Shown here: positions 11,801 through 18,633 of the stretch, one piece after another
Position numbering within the stretch: the first letter of the stretch is position 1
How the letters are laid out: every line of letters begins with the position of its first letter
Source: Candidatus Omnitrophota bacterium
GTDB lineage: Bacteria > Omnitrophota > Gorgyraeia > 2-01-FULL-45-10
Length of the DNA: 44,077 bases
Reading direction: 5' to 3'
NCBI GenBank assembly: GCA_026387175.1
Contig: JAPLME010000006.1
Location: 1 to 44,077, forward strand
Made by a program: the position numbers and the translations under genes
Notes under the pieces: generated by a model
What the model was told of the DNA's origin: nothing
The model's database searches: none
Seen by the model: only the letters and a program-made list of their open reading frames with translations

Positions 11801-12200
11801 CATTGATATACTTGATAATTTCAGCGATCTTTTTCTGGGCATTATAGTTGCAATGCGCGTCCTGAATCTGAATTACGATCGGGGAGGGATGTTCACGCCG
11901 AAAAGCGGACAAGGCGACGGTCCAGGCATCTTTTATCGTGCCAAGAGACTGTGGAAGAGCAAACGTCTTGGGATCCAGTTCCTTAATAATGCTTTGGCTA
12001 ATAAGTTCCGCAGACGCACTATCAGCCCAAGCTCGCCCTACGAAGCCCAAAGGGCGAAGTAGAGCTAAATCATAGAAGAACAAATTGACAAAAAAAGCCG
12101 TCAAGGTGATTAAGCAGGCGATCACCTTAAACGGCTTATTATGGAGCAACGTGCCCATGTAAGTATTAGATCTAGCGTCTATCATATCTAATGCTTTCAT
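2811..12200 (-). CDS. Giant multidomain exported or membrane-anchored protein (3129 residues)
   Basis: One uninterrupted frame. Residues 26-48 are strongly hydrophobic and are followed by AWA-D (57-60), so it is either exported with a long-headed signal peptide or anchored. Domains seen: about 60-600, an unassigned alpha/beta domain with DAHCN (114-118) and TGGFH (508-512); about 700-900, a Rossmann methyltransferase-like domain with EIGCGSGK (726-733); about 907-1017, two copies of a repeat starting PGxYRTEVTV; about 1035-1410, roughly ten HEAT-like repeats; a helical stretch to 1840; 1840-2020, a GNAT-like fold with GDFTGCC (Cys 1878-1879); 2087-2440, a xylose-isomerase-like TIM barrel (motifs LHHRVL, NIENY, DLSHLEICG); 2570-2860, a polymerase-beta-type nucleotidyltransferase with GS (2654-2655) and DID (2667-2669); and an unassigned C-terminal domain 2880-3129. 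Ala/Pro/Thr-rich linkers separate several domains. It has its own promoter and terminator. Function unknown; giant ORFs are typical of Omnitrophota. An internal start at codon 6 or 15 is possible. Confidence 0.85.
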   Translation of the reverse strand: MKALDMIDARSNTYMGTLLHNKPFKVIACLITLTAFFVNLFFYDLALLRPLGFVGRAWADSASAELISQSIIKELDPKTFALPQSLGTIKDAWTVALSAFRREHPSPIVIQIQDAHCNYNAQKKIAEIIKYINDNYGIRAINLEGGAKGYDLSVFTSIADKEVREKTSDYFVKDGLVNGAEYFAVNNPEKVTLWGIEDPALYVDNLNVYRNSFAHKDEAEVFLKSLSCILTNLKIKIYSKELLEFDTKYSQYKADNLGFKEYLAYLLSEAKAKAIDIKPYHNIFLLNQAQQEESAIDFNKANNERDQLIDMLHKKLSKNAMEELVVKTVEFKAERISQKDFYAYLMDRAKKSGINLQDLPEFTKYIVYIALYDAMDKMKVMDEIDILETKIKDAFFENETQRDLARLSKNFAIMKNIFNISLTRDDYRYYEANEGDFRLSNYERFIDANAPKYKITATLNGNINDIDRYREEISKFYEYSFKRDSAFVKNLKFAADGRAPQTASILVTGGFHTDNLCEIFRKEGISYISIIPNFKNDEGYKSPYFKLLSGKQDIMDPRLATLFNSSLAIASILNELGIKVEGDDFERHLRIMIALKAKILEMNISNQGLVVVFNGDNRLVIDGELNVVNSSEAGLPRIDVNSIINELPVLTTPVATAPALSAPHTTQPTALPSLRTYLENMQKDMRENMPKDMPKCISNNAEIEKAIGISQGNLRGGNKVAKILLEIGCGSGKTASAIAKKNGDMGIIATDIYDPKSRAPKYKDYANMFARGKLPLDELGNPLNKPLDNLSVVRASSEILNSLQDNSIDYILLVNPQPEAVEDLFTLLRDPNILKKLKRGAEVVIKPTGVFGSLRNKIEGSSEKAGKKLKFIPIREKYLNTDIPLPTDFYIAGNNELFIWKNEPTLARNYPPGIYRTEVTVIEGKVTYAFYNEKGDIVGDTHTLFEGQSIAVTAKIGGGAILVESSARTTTAYAPGTYRTEVTVTEGVVSIVTYNENNVIVGDKILLFPGNSASIMGGIKEPVSASVTLETKQALRDTILRVSKLESMLRDADSWAARNVAMESLSAIYPMLYREGKIALEKLELMLRDSDSDIRQVAAKALGAIYPELYRKREMTLERLKLMLAETNWAARLAAGVSLGAICPDLESNDQQGILEKLESMIRSDTSIVRQAVSESLGAAYPVLYKRKESKDISLSKIILMLKDGNNWIVNLAVISLGAIYLNLDDPNDRQTVFENLEPMLENNNYVIQQAAAKSLSAIYPNLDPMEKKRVLEKFEYMLKHDRFTANLIAGLSIGTIYPNLDAVDQNRILDIFKSMLRNTDVSRTVAESLILIYPEIYKENKITLGELESMLGEADGWASQMAAAVSLIAVRPDLDPAEEGRIFSILESMLTPANPDDCRRAAVSCISPIYANQVTGFLNSHAETLHKYPGDDLVSIYLKLQFDLLKLTEKNTPLIKEFDNLKALFTEKNKTLEESRRIDEAKFWEESTATVVMLADIMGKDAFAFLRGLLGVKDPFRLNRFFEAVKLYDTNTIKALEALYSSSDKKDPGSFQKILEIAMAYIDLKNTDAFISILNASAKNKAPLSRTYNTLAERYIKDLAKSLDIDASSVKPEVFAQFYMPFIGRLKVAMDFIIELDRKTGSFDKTRLFKSLLKATFNDTFNTFITDITDNNEEGKDLALHNEKVREAIRKSGINPDKWLNYSYEEGFSFSDRNLEVDPESYIMGTAHLIIKLYDCLPSGKKESFRNFIDNDLQLKISDDKNAKIRLVPANKETAPIRNKRLELIRIFSEKDSKKNPVNIDKLLDSKTIGFFERNLKDNVEVQEAIGHLRSSLLELRKLITDAEEVMDRAKKSRHFTIKMWNRSPAHDLFLGDFTGCCMATNSRTHFEAMIDHLIDQGIQVAEVIDQDTNKTMALAWLFLAKDSEKPYLVIDNMEISDDYSIIEPLKAKIKKSLIDYTIGYARNIGVKTVLAGPFGYSKFNLVQRGKDGVGDYIREDEFSLDKIGGYYNETKYYLEALVGGSFEGHVIAENITAVTPAAPAIAAPTTTITDPIIAKGYLDKIEYLKKSSDPKLAADYARAKTETERKWQKNPGWFAEELREAIGGRKLDGGESIFFQVDPERKSEGTCWTLEDAVLNLIKEKGVERIELVSDTGVIVPGTPISFLANRFDLNSEYSPERLEIIGAALRNAGVKVGLHHRVLQEQGKVDKESVARELMVLEALNPEAGYLLLHVSAAQTTQALEKKGRSIDQVVDAVVQIAEKNKQLAAIGKNRIAANIENYELSDEEKFDDGNQPLSPLDAKNFVEALKYIYEGASKRLESKGYTVPEIQENLLLNATVDLSHLEICGNDAFVELLKFYRGLEDLNIPVRATKLHAANLLGKGILKKITDTFSSADAHLSVSDELGIIDMEACTALIKALTLKEEDLPTIIVEQKYHSASADFDKVDYKSKVIDTGNFEAVRVEGAKLISENAGLENAIKDMVDENQKAAYQFYVGYYAAKYAGDVVALQAKLNAQLRKMQMVKSLALEGVDYSKAEGVIRELVQEFRAVESPMLQRSAMITPPGIVTTPAAALSETERTAIMDMLAERNWYYPKLSENDKKLFNDKVLGGLKEGFQDIIKDMIVEYLKANKKLMVKDKEIDKSLIKGIYIYGSWCYAPPGRSPTDIDVIVVVEGINENPPMETITITDPDRWFVDRKRSVEKCDVKILSAEEMFSGAPKDEVQLVEEANLGGHAIPTDGMDSIKILQSLKPPSKETLLMAVEDLLLAAELYTIAIDASDKDNIVGAPNLIKSWSRWDEAFNVLSYLMANYELVDSEKRVIQELLSEGPGIQDAIKENNMGMISDKLKGFRATLDAQLTLWTAIFNNNSVPIVGKVEAPVTSVSPDREAYLGDLSGKADALKALIEPQIEAAKAVIADISKGTADIIIMPGSDIYLPKQTAVNHDTVRKLHKDYGQDTVPYSYKFGDDWMENLKKQVLPKAMSELQDRIGRGDNTARAIIFAPSEREGVAVVKEVVKNTYPQLTDLVSVVGEENIPDSGIIDNVMHIVLGKGLLNYGRYGKDMTPDSKRLLVDLIKSLVSNPGAIDLVNDPNIVNNILNGLFPLRIKPIDFKEIEEWKEMQDAVLTAL

Positions 12201-12250
12201 TTTAAATCAGTAAATTAACTGGTCAAAAAAAATTTGTGTCCCTAAGCGTA

Positions 12251-12279
12251 AGTATACCTGCATAAGTTAAGATATACAA
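12251..12279 (-). promoter_or_regulatory. Promoter of the giant gene
   Basis: TTGTAT (12279-12274), 17-base spacer, TATACT (12256-12251) preceded by GCAGG on the minus strand. Predicted start near 12244 gives a leader of about 44 bases before the ATG at 12200. No Shine-Dalgarno sequence is visible in that leader. A second possible pair, TTGACC and TAAAAT with a 16-base spacer, overlaps the ATG and is less likely. Confidence 0.55.
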
Positions 12280-12313
12280 GACTAGTAAACTTAATTTTTT
12301 ATGACTTAACAGA

Positions 12314-13519
12314 TTACTTCTTGAGAACTTTTCTGAATTCTTTGGTGAGAGCGGGAACTATTTCGAAGATATCGCCGACTATGCCATACGTGGCGACTTT
12401 AAATATCGGCGCATCGGGATCTTTATTGATGGCTACTATCACTTTCGCGGATTGCATTCCTATCAAATGCTGGATCTGGCCGCTTATACCACACGCTATG
12501 TATAATTTAGGACATACGGTCTTCCCTGTCTGGCCAACCTGATGCGAATACGGCATCCAGCCGGCATCTACAGCAGCCCTCGAAGATCCTACCGCGCCGC
12601 CAAGCACTTTGGCGAGCTCCTTGACCATCAAAAAGTTCTCAGGGGAACCCAGCCCGCGTCCGCCTGATACTATTATATCGGCCTCAGCCAGATTGATCGT
12701 ATCCTCTATTTCTTCAACTATGTCTAAGAGCGAAGTCCTCGAAGTTAAGATGTCTCCTGAATATTTCTTCCTGATGACTTCGGCTTTATGGCTTTTGTGT
12801 ATTTCAGCCTCCTTCATTACTTTGTGACGGACAGTGGCCATCTGCGGCCTGTGGTTCGGGGTTATGATGGTGGCCATGATGTTGCCGCCAAACGCTGGGC
12901 GGGTCTGTAAGAGGAGTCTCTCCTTATCGTCTATATCAAGTCCTGTGCAATCTGCCGTAAGGCCAGCGTCTATCTTTATCGCGACCCTCGAGATAAGGCT
13001 TCTGCCTATCACTGTAGCTCCGCAGAGAATTATCTCCGGCTTAAATTCCTCAGCCAGACTGACTATTACTTTAGTATAAGGGTCATCCTGATAATTCTTA
13101 AGCACCGGATCATCGACAATATAGATCTTATCGATGCCTCTGGCGCTAAGCTCTCCTATCTTAGATTCAATATCGTCACCGAGAATAACAGCGCACAGCT
13201 TTACGCCGAGTTTCCTGGCAAGCTTCTTGCCTTCGCCCAACAATTCAAAAGATATCGTCTGTATAACGCCCTTTTTCTGCTCGCAGAAGACCCAGACGTC
13301 TTTATAGCTCTTCAGGTCTTTCGTCGCCGGCGCAGTGTCTTTCTTAAGCTCTATCGCACTGAACTTGCAGGCGGTCACGCACGCGCCGCATAACGTGCAT
13401 TTGGCCATATCGATAACGGCCTTCTTATTGGCCATCGATATCGCGCCAAACGGGCAGGTCCTCACGCAGAGTGTACACCCGGTGCATTTAGGCAATATTA
13501 TCTGGATAGAGGCAGGCAT
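12314..13519 (-). CDS. etfA: Electron-transfer flavoprotein alpha subunit with N-terminal 2x[4Fe-4S] ferredoxin domain
   Basis: 401 residues, longer than a plain EtfA (about 310-330) because residues 1-60 form a two-cluster ferredoxin: Cys 12, 15, 18, 22 and Cys 41, 44, 47, 51. An ETF alpha/beta domain follows, and the C-terminal FAD-binding domain (GGRGLGSPENF, then SRAAVDAGWMPYSHQVGQTG and the GISGQIQHLIGM segment). Ferredoxin-fused EtfA is known from electron-bifurcating complexes such as the caffeyl-CoA reductase CarCDE of Acetobacterium and lactate dehydrogenase/Etf complexes. The order here, acyl-CoA dehydrogenase, etfB, etfA, matches carC-carD-carE. The protein therefore probably passes electrons between EtfB/NADH, the dehydrogenase and ferredoxin in the cytoplasm. 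It begins one base after the etfB stop. Confidence 0.95.
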   Translation of the reverse strand: MPASIQIILPKCTGCTLCVRTCPFGAISMANKKAVIDMAKCTLCGACVTACKFSAIELKKDTAPATKDLKSYKDVWVFCEQKKGVIQTISFELLGEGKKLARKLGVKLCAVILGDDIESKIGELSARGIDKIYIVDDPVLKNYQDDPYTKVIVSLAEEFKPEIILCGATVIGRSLISRVAIKIDAGLTADCTGLDIDDKERLLLQTRPAFGGNIMATIITPNHRPQMATVRHKVMKEAEIHKSHKAEVIRKKYSGDILTSRTSLLDIVEEIEDTINLAEADIIVSGGRGLGSPENFLMVKELAKVLGGAVGSSRAAVDAGWMPYSHQVGQTGKTVCPKLYIACGISGQIQHLIGMQSAKVIVAINKDPDAPIFKVATYGIVGDIFEIVPALTKEFRKVLKK

Positions 13520-13520
13520 C

Positions 13521-14303
13521 TTATATAACTATATCCTTAAGTAACTGGACTAATTCACGAGAGACCTCAACGGCATCACCCTTTATTATCTCCCCGCCTT
13601 TTCTGGGCGGCGGTGAAAATATCTTCACGACCCTGGTCGGAGAACCGTCAAGCCCGAGCGATTTAGCGTCAGCGTCGATATCGTCGGCGGTCCACTTGGT
13701 TATCTTAGCCGACTTCGCCCTCATCATACCTTTTAAAGAAGGCAGGCGCGGCGTATTTATCTCTTTGACTACGGTAAATAACGCGGGAAGCGGCGTTTCG
13801 ACAATGTCGTATCCTTCTTCGGTCATGCGCTCGACCCTTGCCCTATTCTCTTTTATCTCTTCGATCTTTTTTATATAAGTCACCTGAGGTATGTCTAAGT
13901 GAGTGGATATGCCGGGCCCAACCTGCGCGGTATCGCCGTCCGAGGCCTGCTTTCCGCAGAGGATAATATCAAAATTTTCAATCTTTTTTATCGCGCAGGA
14001 GAGAGTGTAGCTCGTCGCCCATGTATCCGAACCGGCGAATTTCCGGTCGCTCACCAGAATGCCTTCATCACAGCCGAGAGAGATCGCTTCTTTTAACGCG
14101 TTCTCGGCCTGCGGGGGACCCATCGTAATGACAGTGACCTTACCGCCAAAACGCTCTTTGAGCCTCACGCCTTCTTCGATAGCATAGACATCGAAAGGAT
14201 TGATGACGCTCTCGACTCCGTCACGGATCAGCGTATTGGTGACAGGATCGATCTTAACGTCTGTGGTGTTGGGAACCTGTTTAATGCAGACGACTATATT
14301 CAC
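13521..14303 (-). CDS. etfB: Electron-transfer flavoprotein beta subunit
   Basis: 260 residues, the usual EtfB length, with the family start MNIVVCIKQVPNTTDV. It begins at a GTG (14303). Residues around 95-115 read VSDRKFAGSDTWATSYTL, which resembles the adenine-nucleotide/FAD site of bifurcating (Bcd-, Car-type) EtfB rather than the AMP-binding site of mitochondrial-type ETF. This is judged by eye and would need an alignment. The gene sits three bases downstream of the acyl-CoA dehydrogenase stop and one base before etfA, so the three are one translational unit. It forms a heterodimer with EtfA. Confidence 0.95.
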   Translation of the reverse strand: MNIVVCIKQVPNTTDVKIDPVTNTLIRDGVESVINPFDVYAIEEGVRLKERFGGKVTVITMGPPQAENALKEAISLGCDEGILVSDRKFAGSDTWATSYTLSCAIKKIENFDIILCGKQASDGDTAQVGPGISTHLDIPQVTYIKKIEEIKENRARVERMTEEGYDIVETPLPALFTVVKEINTPRLPSLKGMMRAKSAKITKWTADDIDADAKSLGLDGSPTRVVKIFSPPPRKGGEIIKGDAVEVSRELVQLLKDIVI

Positions 14304-14306
14304 GTG

Positions 14307-15461
14307 TTATTCCGCCTTGATGCTCTCTTTGATGAGATTTGCGGCGATGACGTTGCGCTGGATCTGATTGGTCCCTTCATAGATCTGAGTGATCTTGGCG
14401 TCTCTCATATATTTTTCGACCGGATAATCTCTCATGAAACCGTATCCGCCGAGGATCTGGACGGCATCCACCGTTACCTTCATTGCCGTGTCGCTGGCGA
14501 ATAATTTGGCCATCGCTGACTCCTTAGCTACAGACTTCGCGCCTGAATCGACCATCCTGGCGGAAGCATAGACAAGGGCCCTGGCGGCCTCTATCTGAGT
14601 GGCCATATCGGCGAGCATATGCTGTATGGCCTGGAAGCTGGATATAGGCTGGTTAAATTGAACCCTCTTGCGGGCATAGCTAAGCGCTTCATCGAAGGCA
14701 CCCTGAGCTATGCCAACCGCCTGAGCGGCAACGCCCGGACGTGAACTGTCGAAGGTCTTCATCGCGACTATGAACCCCATACCTTCGCGCGAGATAATAT
14801 TCTCTTTCGGGACCTTGCAATCGGTAAATATGACTTCCCGGGTGGCGGACGCGCGGATACCAAGCTTCTTCTCCTTTAAGCCGAACTCCATGCCTTTAGT
14901 GCCTTTCTCGACTATGAAAGCGGTCGCACCTCTTGCGCCTTTCGCCTTGTCGGTCATCGCTATCACGGTATAGATCTCGGCCTCACCGGCATTTGTGATC
15001 CACTGCTTGGTGCCGTTCAATATGTAGTAGTCGCCTTCTTTTCTGGCGGTGGTCTTAATGGAGCCTGCGTCCGAGCCGGCTTCGGCCTCTGTGATACAGA
15101 ACGCCGCGATCGTGCCCTTGGCTACCATCGGAAGATATTTCTTCTTCTGTTCGGGACTGCCATAAAGAAGTATAGGGAACGTACCAAGACCGGTGCCCGC
15201 GAATCCAAGCGCGATCGCTCCGCAAGCCTTGGAAAATTCTTCGGCGACTATACACATCTCTGTTATGCCGCCGCCCAGGCCGCCGTATTCCTCAGGAATA
15301 TATACTCCGAAAAGATCGCTGGCGGCTATGATCTTCATGATATCCCAGGCGAACTCTTCGCTCTCATCGTATTTTGCGGCAACAGGCTTTATCTTTTCCC
15401 GGGCTATTTTGCGCGCGAGTTCCTGTATCATCTTCTGCTGTTCATTAAATAAATAGTCCAT
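14307..15461 (-). CDS. Acyl-CoA dehydrogenase family flavoprotein
   Basis: 384 residues from the ATG at 15461, chosen over the upstream in-frame start at 15488 because GGGAG stands six bases before it. Typical features: FAD/substrate segment FCITEAEAGSDAGS (121-134), KxWITNAGEA (152-161), and the catalytic base Glu362 in YEGTNQIQ at the position of short-chain (butyryl-type) enzymes. FAD-dependent oxidation of acyl-CoA to enoyl-CoA, or the reverse, with ETF as electron partner. Located between fabF and etfBA. In anaerobes such Bcd/CarC-type enzymes with ferredoxin-linked ETF work in the reductive direction, so a role as enoyl-thioester reductase is as likely as beta-oxidation. Substrate cannot be told from the sequence. 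Confidence 0.95.
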   Translation of the reverse strand: MDYLFNEQQKMIQELARKIAREKIKPVAAKYDESEEFAWDIMKIIAASDLFGVYIPEEYGGLGGGITEMCIVAEEFSKACGAIALGFAGTGLGTFPILLYGSPEQKKKYLPMVAKGTIAAFCITEAEAGSDAGSIKTTARKEGDYYILNGTKQWITNAGEAEIYTVIAMTDKAKGARGATAFIVEKGTKGMEFGLKEKKLGIRASATREVIFTDCKVPKENIISREGMGFIVAMKTFDSSRPGVAAQAVGIAQGAFDEALSYARKRVQFNQPISSFQAIQHMLADMATQIEAARALVYASARMVDSGAKSVAKESAMAKLFASDTAMKVTVDAVQILGGYGFMRDYPVEKYMRDAKITQIYEGTNQIQRNVIAANLIKESIKAE

Positions 15462-15506
15462 AGCTTCTCCCTTTATATCCTTCGGCACTGCCTATTTCGA
15501 AGGGCT

Positions 15507-16766
15507 TTATGTGAATTTTTTTACAACGAGTGTCGCGTTATGGCCGCCAAAACCGAGGGCGTTGGACAGAGCAACGTTGATCTTGTGGGCGCGGGGCTTA
15601 TTTGGAACATAATCCAGGTCGCATTCAGGATCGGGCGTCTCGTAATTTATTGTAGGCGGTAATATGCTGTGCTTGATCGCAAGCGCGCACGCTATCATCT
15701 CCACCCCGCCTGCCGCGCCCAAAAGATGGCCCATTACGGATTTCGTAGAGCTTACGGCCAATTTTTTAGCATGGGCGCCAAACACCTTCTTTATAGCGAG
15801 CGTCTCTATTCTATCGTTATATACAGTAGATGTGCCATGAGCATTAATATAGTCGACATCTTCAAGTTTTATTCCGGCATCTTTTATCGCATATTGCAGG
15901 CACCTTATACTGCCGTCTCCCGTAGGATCAGGAGCTGTCATATGATAGGCATCACCGCTCATGCCGTAACCGATAATCTCGCAGTATATGTGCGCGTTTC
16001 GTTTAATGGCATGCTCCATTTCTTCCAGCATAATAACACCGGCACCCTCGCCTATTACGAAACCGTCCCTGTTCTTATCGAAAGGCCTCGAAGCTTTCTC
16101 CGGGTTATCATTATATCCCGTGGAAAGCGCCTTAAGGGCGCAGAAACCTCCGAACCCCATATGAGTGATAGCTGCTTCCGACCCGCCGCACATCATTCCA
16201 TCGGCCTCGCCTCTCTGTATTATTCTGAAGGCATCGCCTATTGCATGGTTACCCGTAGCGCATGCGGTGGCGACCGTAGAATTCGGCCCCTTAAGGCCGA
16301 GCGTAATAGAGACCTGGCCTGAAGCCATGTTCACTATCAGCATAGGGATCAAAAATGGGGATATCCTGTCCGGGCCCTTTTCGGGCCCATAGGCAAGGAA
16401 TTGCCTGTGTTCGGTTTCGACAGAATGGAGGCCGCCTATCCCGGAGCCGATCATGACGCCGATCCTAGTAGGGTCTTCCTTGGACATATCGAGCTTGGAG
16501 TCCATCATGGCCAGCTTGGCAGAGATGACCGCGAATTGGACAAAGCGATCCATTCTCTTTACCTCTTTTGGGGATAGGTACTGGGATGGGTTGAAATCTT
16601 TTACTTCGGCTGCTATCTTGCAGGTGAAATGCTTCGGATCAAAGCAGCTTAGACGTCTTACGCCGCTTTTTCCTTCGAGTATGGCCTTCCAGAAGGTCTC
16701 GATGCTGCTGCCGATAGGCGATACAGTACCGAGTCCTGTTATTACGACTCGTTTTGTTTTATGCAT
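15507..16766 (-). CDS. fabF: Beta-ketoacyl-ACP synthase II
   Basis: 419 residues, about the normal size (410-415). Catalytic triad intact: Cys169 in TVATACATG, His310 in INAHGTST and His347 in [12 protein letters not shown]. It condenses malonyl-ACP with acyl-ACP in the elongation cycle of fatty-acid synthesis in the cytoplasm. It lies 13 bases after acpP and belongs to the fabG-acpP-fabF unit; the acyl-CoA dehydrogenase starts 45 bases downstream. fabD, fabH, fabZ and any enoyl reductase gene (fabI/K/V) are not in this window. Confidence 0.97.
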   Translation of the reverse strand: MHKTKRVVITGLGTVSPIGSSIETFWKAILEGKSGVRRLSCFDPKHFTCKIAAEVKDFNPSQYLSPKEVKRMDRFVQFAVISAKLAMMDSKLDMSKEDPTRIGVMIGSGIGGLHSVETEHRQFLAYGPEKGPDRISPFLIPMLIVNMASGQVSITLGLKGPNSTVATACATGNHAIGDAFRIIQRGEADGMMCGGSEAAITHMGFGGFCALKALSTGYNDNPEKASRPFDKNRDGFVIGEGAGVIMLEEMEHAIKRNAHIYCEIIGYGMSGDAYHMTAPDPTGDGSIRCLQYAIKDAGIKLEDVDYINAHGTSTVYNDRIETLAIKKVFGAHAKKLAVSSTKSVMGHLLGAAGGVEMIACALAIKHSILPPTINYETPDPECDLDYVPNKPRAHKINVALSNALGFGGHNATLVVKKFT

Positions 16767-16779
16767 CGAATACCGATAT

Positions 16780-17019
16780 CTATTTACCGGCTCTCTCTTC
16801 GATGTACCTCATCGCATCTCCGACAGTGGCGAGCTTCTCGGCCTCTTCATCCGGTATCTCTATTCCGAATTCCTCTTCCAGGGCCATTACGAGCTCTACC
16901 GTATCGAGCGAATCTGCGCCTAGATCATCAACAAACTTCGCATTATCGGTAACTTCTTCTTTCTTAACGCCAAGCTGATCCGCTATTATCTGTTTGACCT
17001 TGTCCTGAGATACGTCCAC
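16780..17019 (-). CDS. acpP: Acyl carrier protein
   Basis: 79 residues, acidic, with the phosphopantetheine attachment Ser37 in [18 protein letters not shown], the strongly conserved ACP motif. It carries growing acyl chains as thioesters for FabG and FabF next door. Start is a GTG at 17019, supported by a very strong Shine-Dalgarno AAGGAGGGTG directly upstream, one of the best ribosome sites in the window, which suits a highly expressed protein. Confidence 0.97.
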   Translation of the reverse strand: MDVSQDKVKQIIADQLGVKKEEVTDNAKFVDDLGADSLDTVELVMALEEEFGIEIPDEEAEKLATVGDAMRYIEERAGK

Positions 17020-17051
17020 TTTACACCCTCCTTGTTTTAGCTGCCTGGTTC

Positions 17052-17792
17052 CTACATCACCATTCCGCCGTCAACCTGTATGGCCTGGCCGGTTATATAT
17101 GACGAATCATCACCGGCCAAAAATAATGCGAGATTCGCAACATCCTGGACCGTCCCGAGCTTACCGAGAGGTACGAACTTGAGCATCTCGCTTTTTACTT
17201 CATCTGAAAGCTTCGCGGTCATATCCGTCTGGATAAACCCGGGCGCTATCGCATTAGCCCTCACGTTTCTTGAAGCCAGCTCTTTAGCTACCGACTTCGT
17301 GAACGCTATAAGGCCCCCCTTCGATGCCGCGTAATTCGCCTGACCGGCATTCCCCATTATACCTATTATAGAGGCCATATTAACTATCCTGCCGTCCCTC
17401 TGCTTCATCATTATCTTCGAAACGGCTTTGGTAAAGTTGAATGCGCCCTTCAGGTTAACGGCCAGGACCAGGTCCCAGTCAGCTTCTGACATCCTGACTA
17501 AAAGCCCGTCTCTGGTAATGCCAGCATTGTTAATCAGTATATCGATTTTCTTAAATTTGTCAAGGGTTTTCTGGGTGAATTCATCGGCCTGGACGGCCTT
17601 AGTTACATCGACAACTCCCGTCATGACCTGAACACCGAGCGCCTCTATATCTTTTTGGGTGAGGGCGAGAATTTCCGCATTGACATCGCATATCGCTATG
17701 CTTGAGCCCTCTCTCGCGAATGCCAGGGCGATCTCCCTGCCTATTCCTCTGGCCCCGCCTGTTACCAGGGTAACCTTATCTTTAAACTTCAT
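17052..17792 (-). CDS. fabG: 3-oxoacyl-ACP reductase
   Basis: 246 residues, short-chain dehydrogenase/reductase. The NAD(P) motif TGGARGIG is at 11-18, NNAG at 88-91, and the catalytic Ser141, Tyr154, Lys158 (YAASK) are all present; the C-terminal [14 protein letters not shown] is typical of FabG. It reduces beta-ketoacyl-ACP in elongation. First gene of the fab unit, with its own promoter at 17848-17821 and AAAGG a few bases before the ATG. Confidence 0.96.
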   Translation of the reverse strand: MKFKDKVTLVTGGARGIGREIALAFAREGSSIAICDVNAEILALTQKDIEALGVQVMTGVVDVTKAVQADEFTQKTLDKFKKIDILINNAGITRDGLLVRMSEADWDLVLAVNLKGAFNFTKAVSKIMMKQRDGRIVNMASIIGIMGNAGQANYAASKGGLIAFTKSVAKELASRNVRANAIAPGFIQTDMTAKLSDEVKSEMLKFVPLGKLGTVQDVANLALFLAGDDSSYITGQAIQVDGGMVM

Positions 17793-17820
17793 ACTATCCT
17801 TTCCGTTGAAACTTTAGCAT

Positions 17821-17848
17821 ATTTTATAGATAAACCGATTTTTGTCAA
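17821..17848 (-). promoter_or_regulatory. fabG operon promoter with overlapping palindrome
   Basis: TTGACA (17848-17843), 16-base spacer, TAAAAT (17826-17821) on the minus strand; predicted start near 17814 and a short leader to the ATG at 17792. A perfect 15-base palindrome AAGAAATTATTTCTT (17847-17861) straddles the -35 and the stop codon of the upstream glycosyltransferase gene, and could be an operator. Confidence 0.75.
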
Positions 17849-17859
17849 GAAATTATTTC

Positions 17860-18633
17860 TTAATTTACTTTCAAAGGCAAAATACGACGCCATTTATCGG
17901 CCAGGATCTTACAATTTTTCTTGAGCAGGCCGTAGTCGTCCCTTACTATTTCTCTATAGCCCTTCATATTTCTGGTCCTGCCGCCATTCCCGACGTGCAT
18001 TGCCTCTACCTTAACAACCACATTCTTGTAACCGGCATCGATGCTCCGCAGCGATATGTCAAGATCATAACAATGCATGTAACCGAAAGCCTCATCCAGG
18101 CCATGCACTTTTTCTACGAACTCTCTTCTCATTACAAAGCACAGCCCGTCTACTACCGCTACCTCCGCCACATCTTCAATCATCGCGGGGCCGAGGTCCT
18201 CTTCGTTCCGCAGATTATGCCTCAGGCTCGCTTCGTTAACGCAACCTGTCTTGAGTATCTCTTTACGGCCGGCGATCCCTGCTATACCTATCTTGGGGTC
18301 CGCCTCCATTACAGCCTTAATCTTACCTAACCAGTCTTTTTCGAAAATAACCACATCATTATGGATTACGGCCATATAAGGATACTTAGCCGCTCTCAGG
18401 CCCTGGTTTATGCCTCTTATCGGGCCAATATTGGTCTCGTTCCTTATATAACGGATATCGGCTTCGCTCTTTATTGAATCAAAATATGCCTTCATATCAG
18501 GCTTCGAGCCATTATCGATTATAACAAGCTCAAACGGAAGAGCCGTGTTCTTTAATATAGAATCCACTGTAAGGCGGGTATAGCCAAGCTGGTTCCATAC
18601 CGCAATTATTATACTAGTTCCTTTATCGTTCAT
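17860..18633 (-). CDS. Family 2 glycosyltransferase
   Basis: 257 residues from the ATG at 18633, the first start that leads straight into the GT-A fold (TSIIIAVWNQLGYTRLTVDSI). GT2 features: the IIDNGS nucleotide-sugar segment, and HNDV in place of the DxD metal motif followed by an FEKDWLGKI segment, a variant common in rhamnosyl- and related transferases. It transfers a sugar from an activated donor, probably to an envelope polysaccharide or protein; donor and acceptor cannot be told. It overlaps the mtaB stop by 11 bases, so translation is probably coupled. Why it follows tRNA/rRNA modification genes is not clear. Confidence 0.9.
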   Translation of the reverse strand: MNDKGTSIIIAVWNQLGYTRLTVDSILKNTALPFELVIIDNGSKPDMKAYFDSIKSEADIRYIRNETNIGPIRGINQGLRAAKYPYMAVIHNDVVIFEKDWLGKIKAVMEADPKIGIAGIAGRKEILKTGCVNEASLRHNLRNEEDLGPAMIEDVAEVAVVDGLCFVMRREFVEKVHGLDEAFGYMHCYDLDISLRSIDAGYKNVVVKVEAMHVGNGGRTRNMKGYREIVRDDYGLLKKNCKILADKWRRILPLKVN

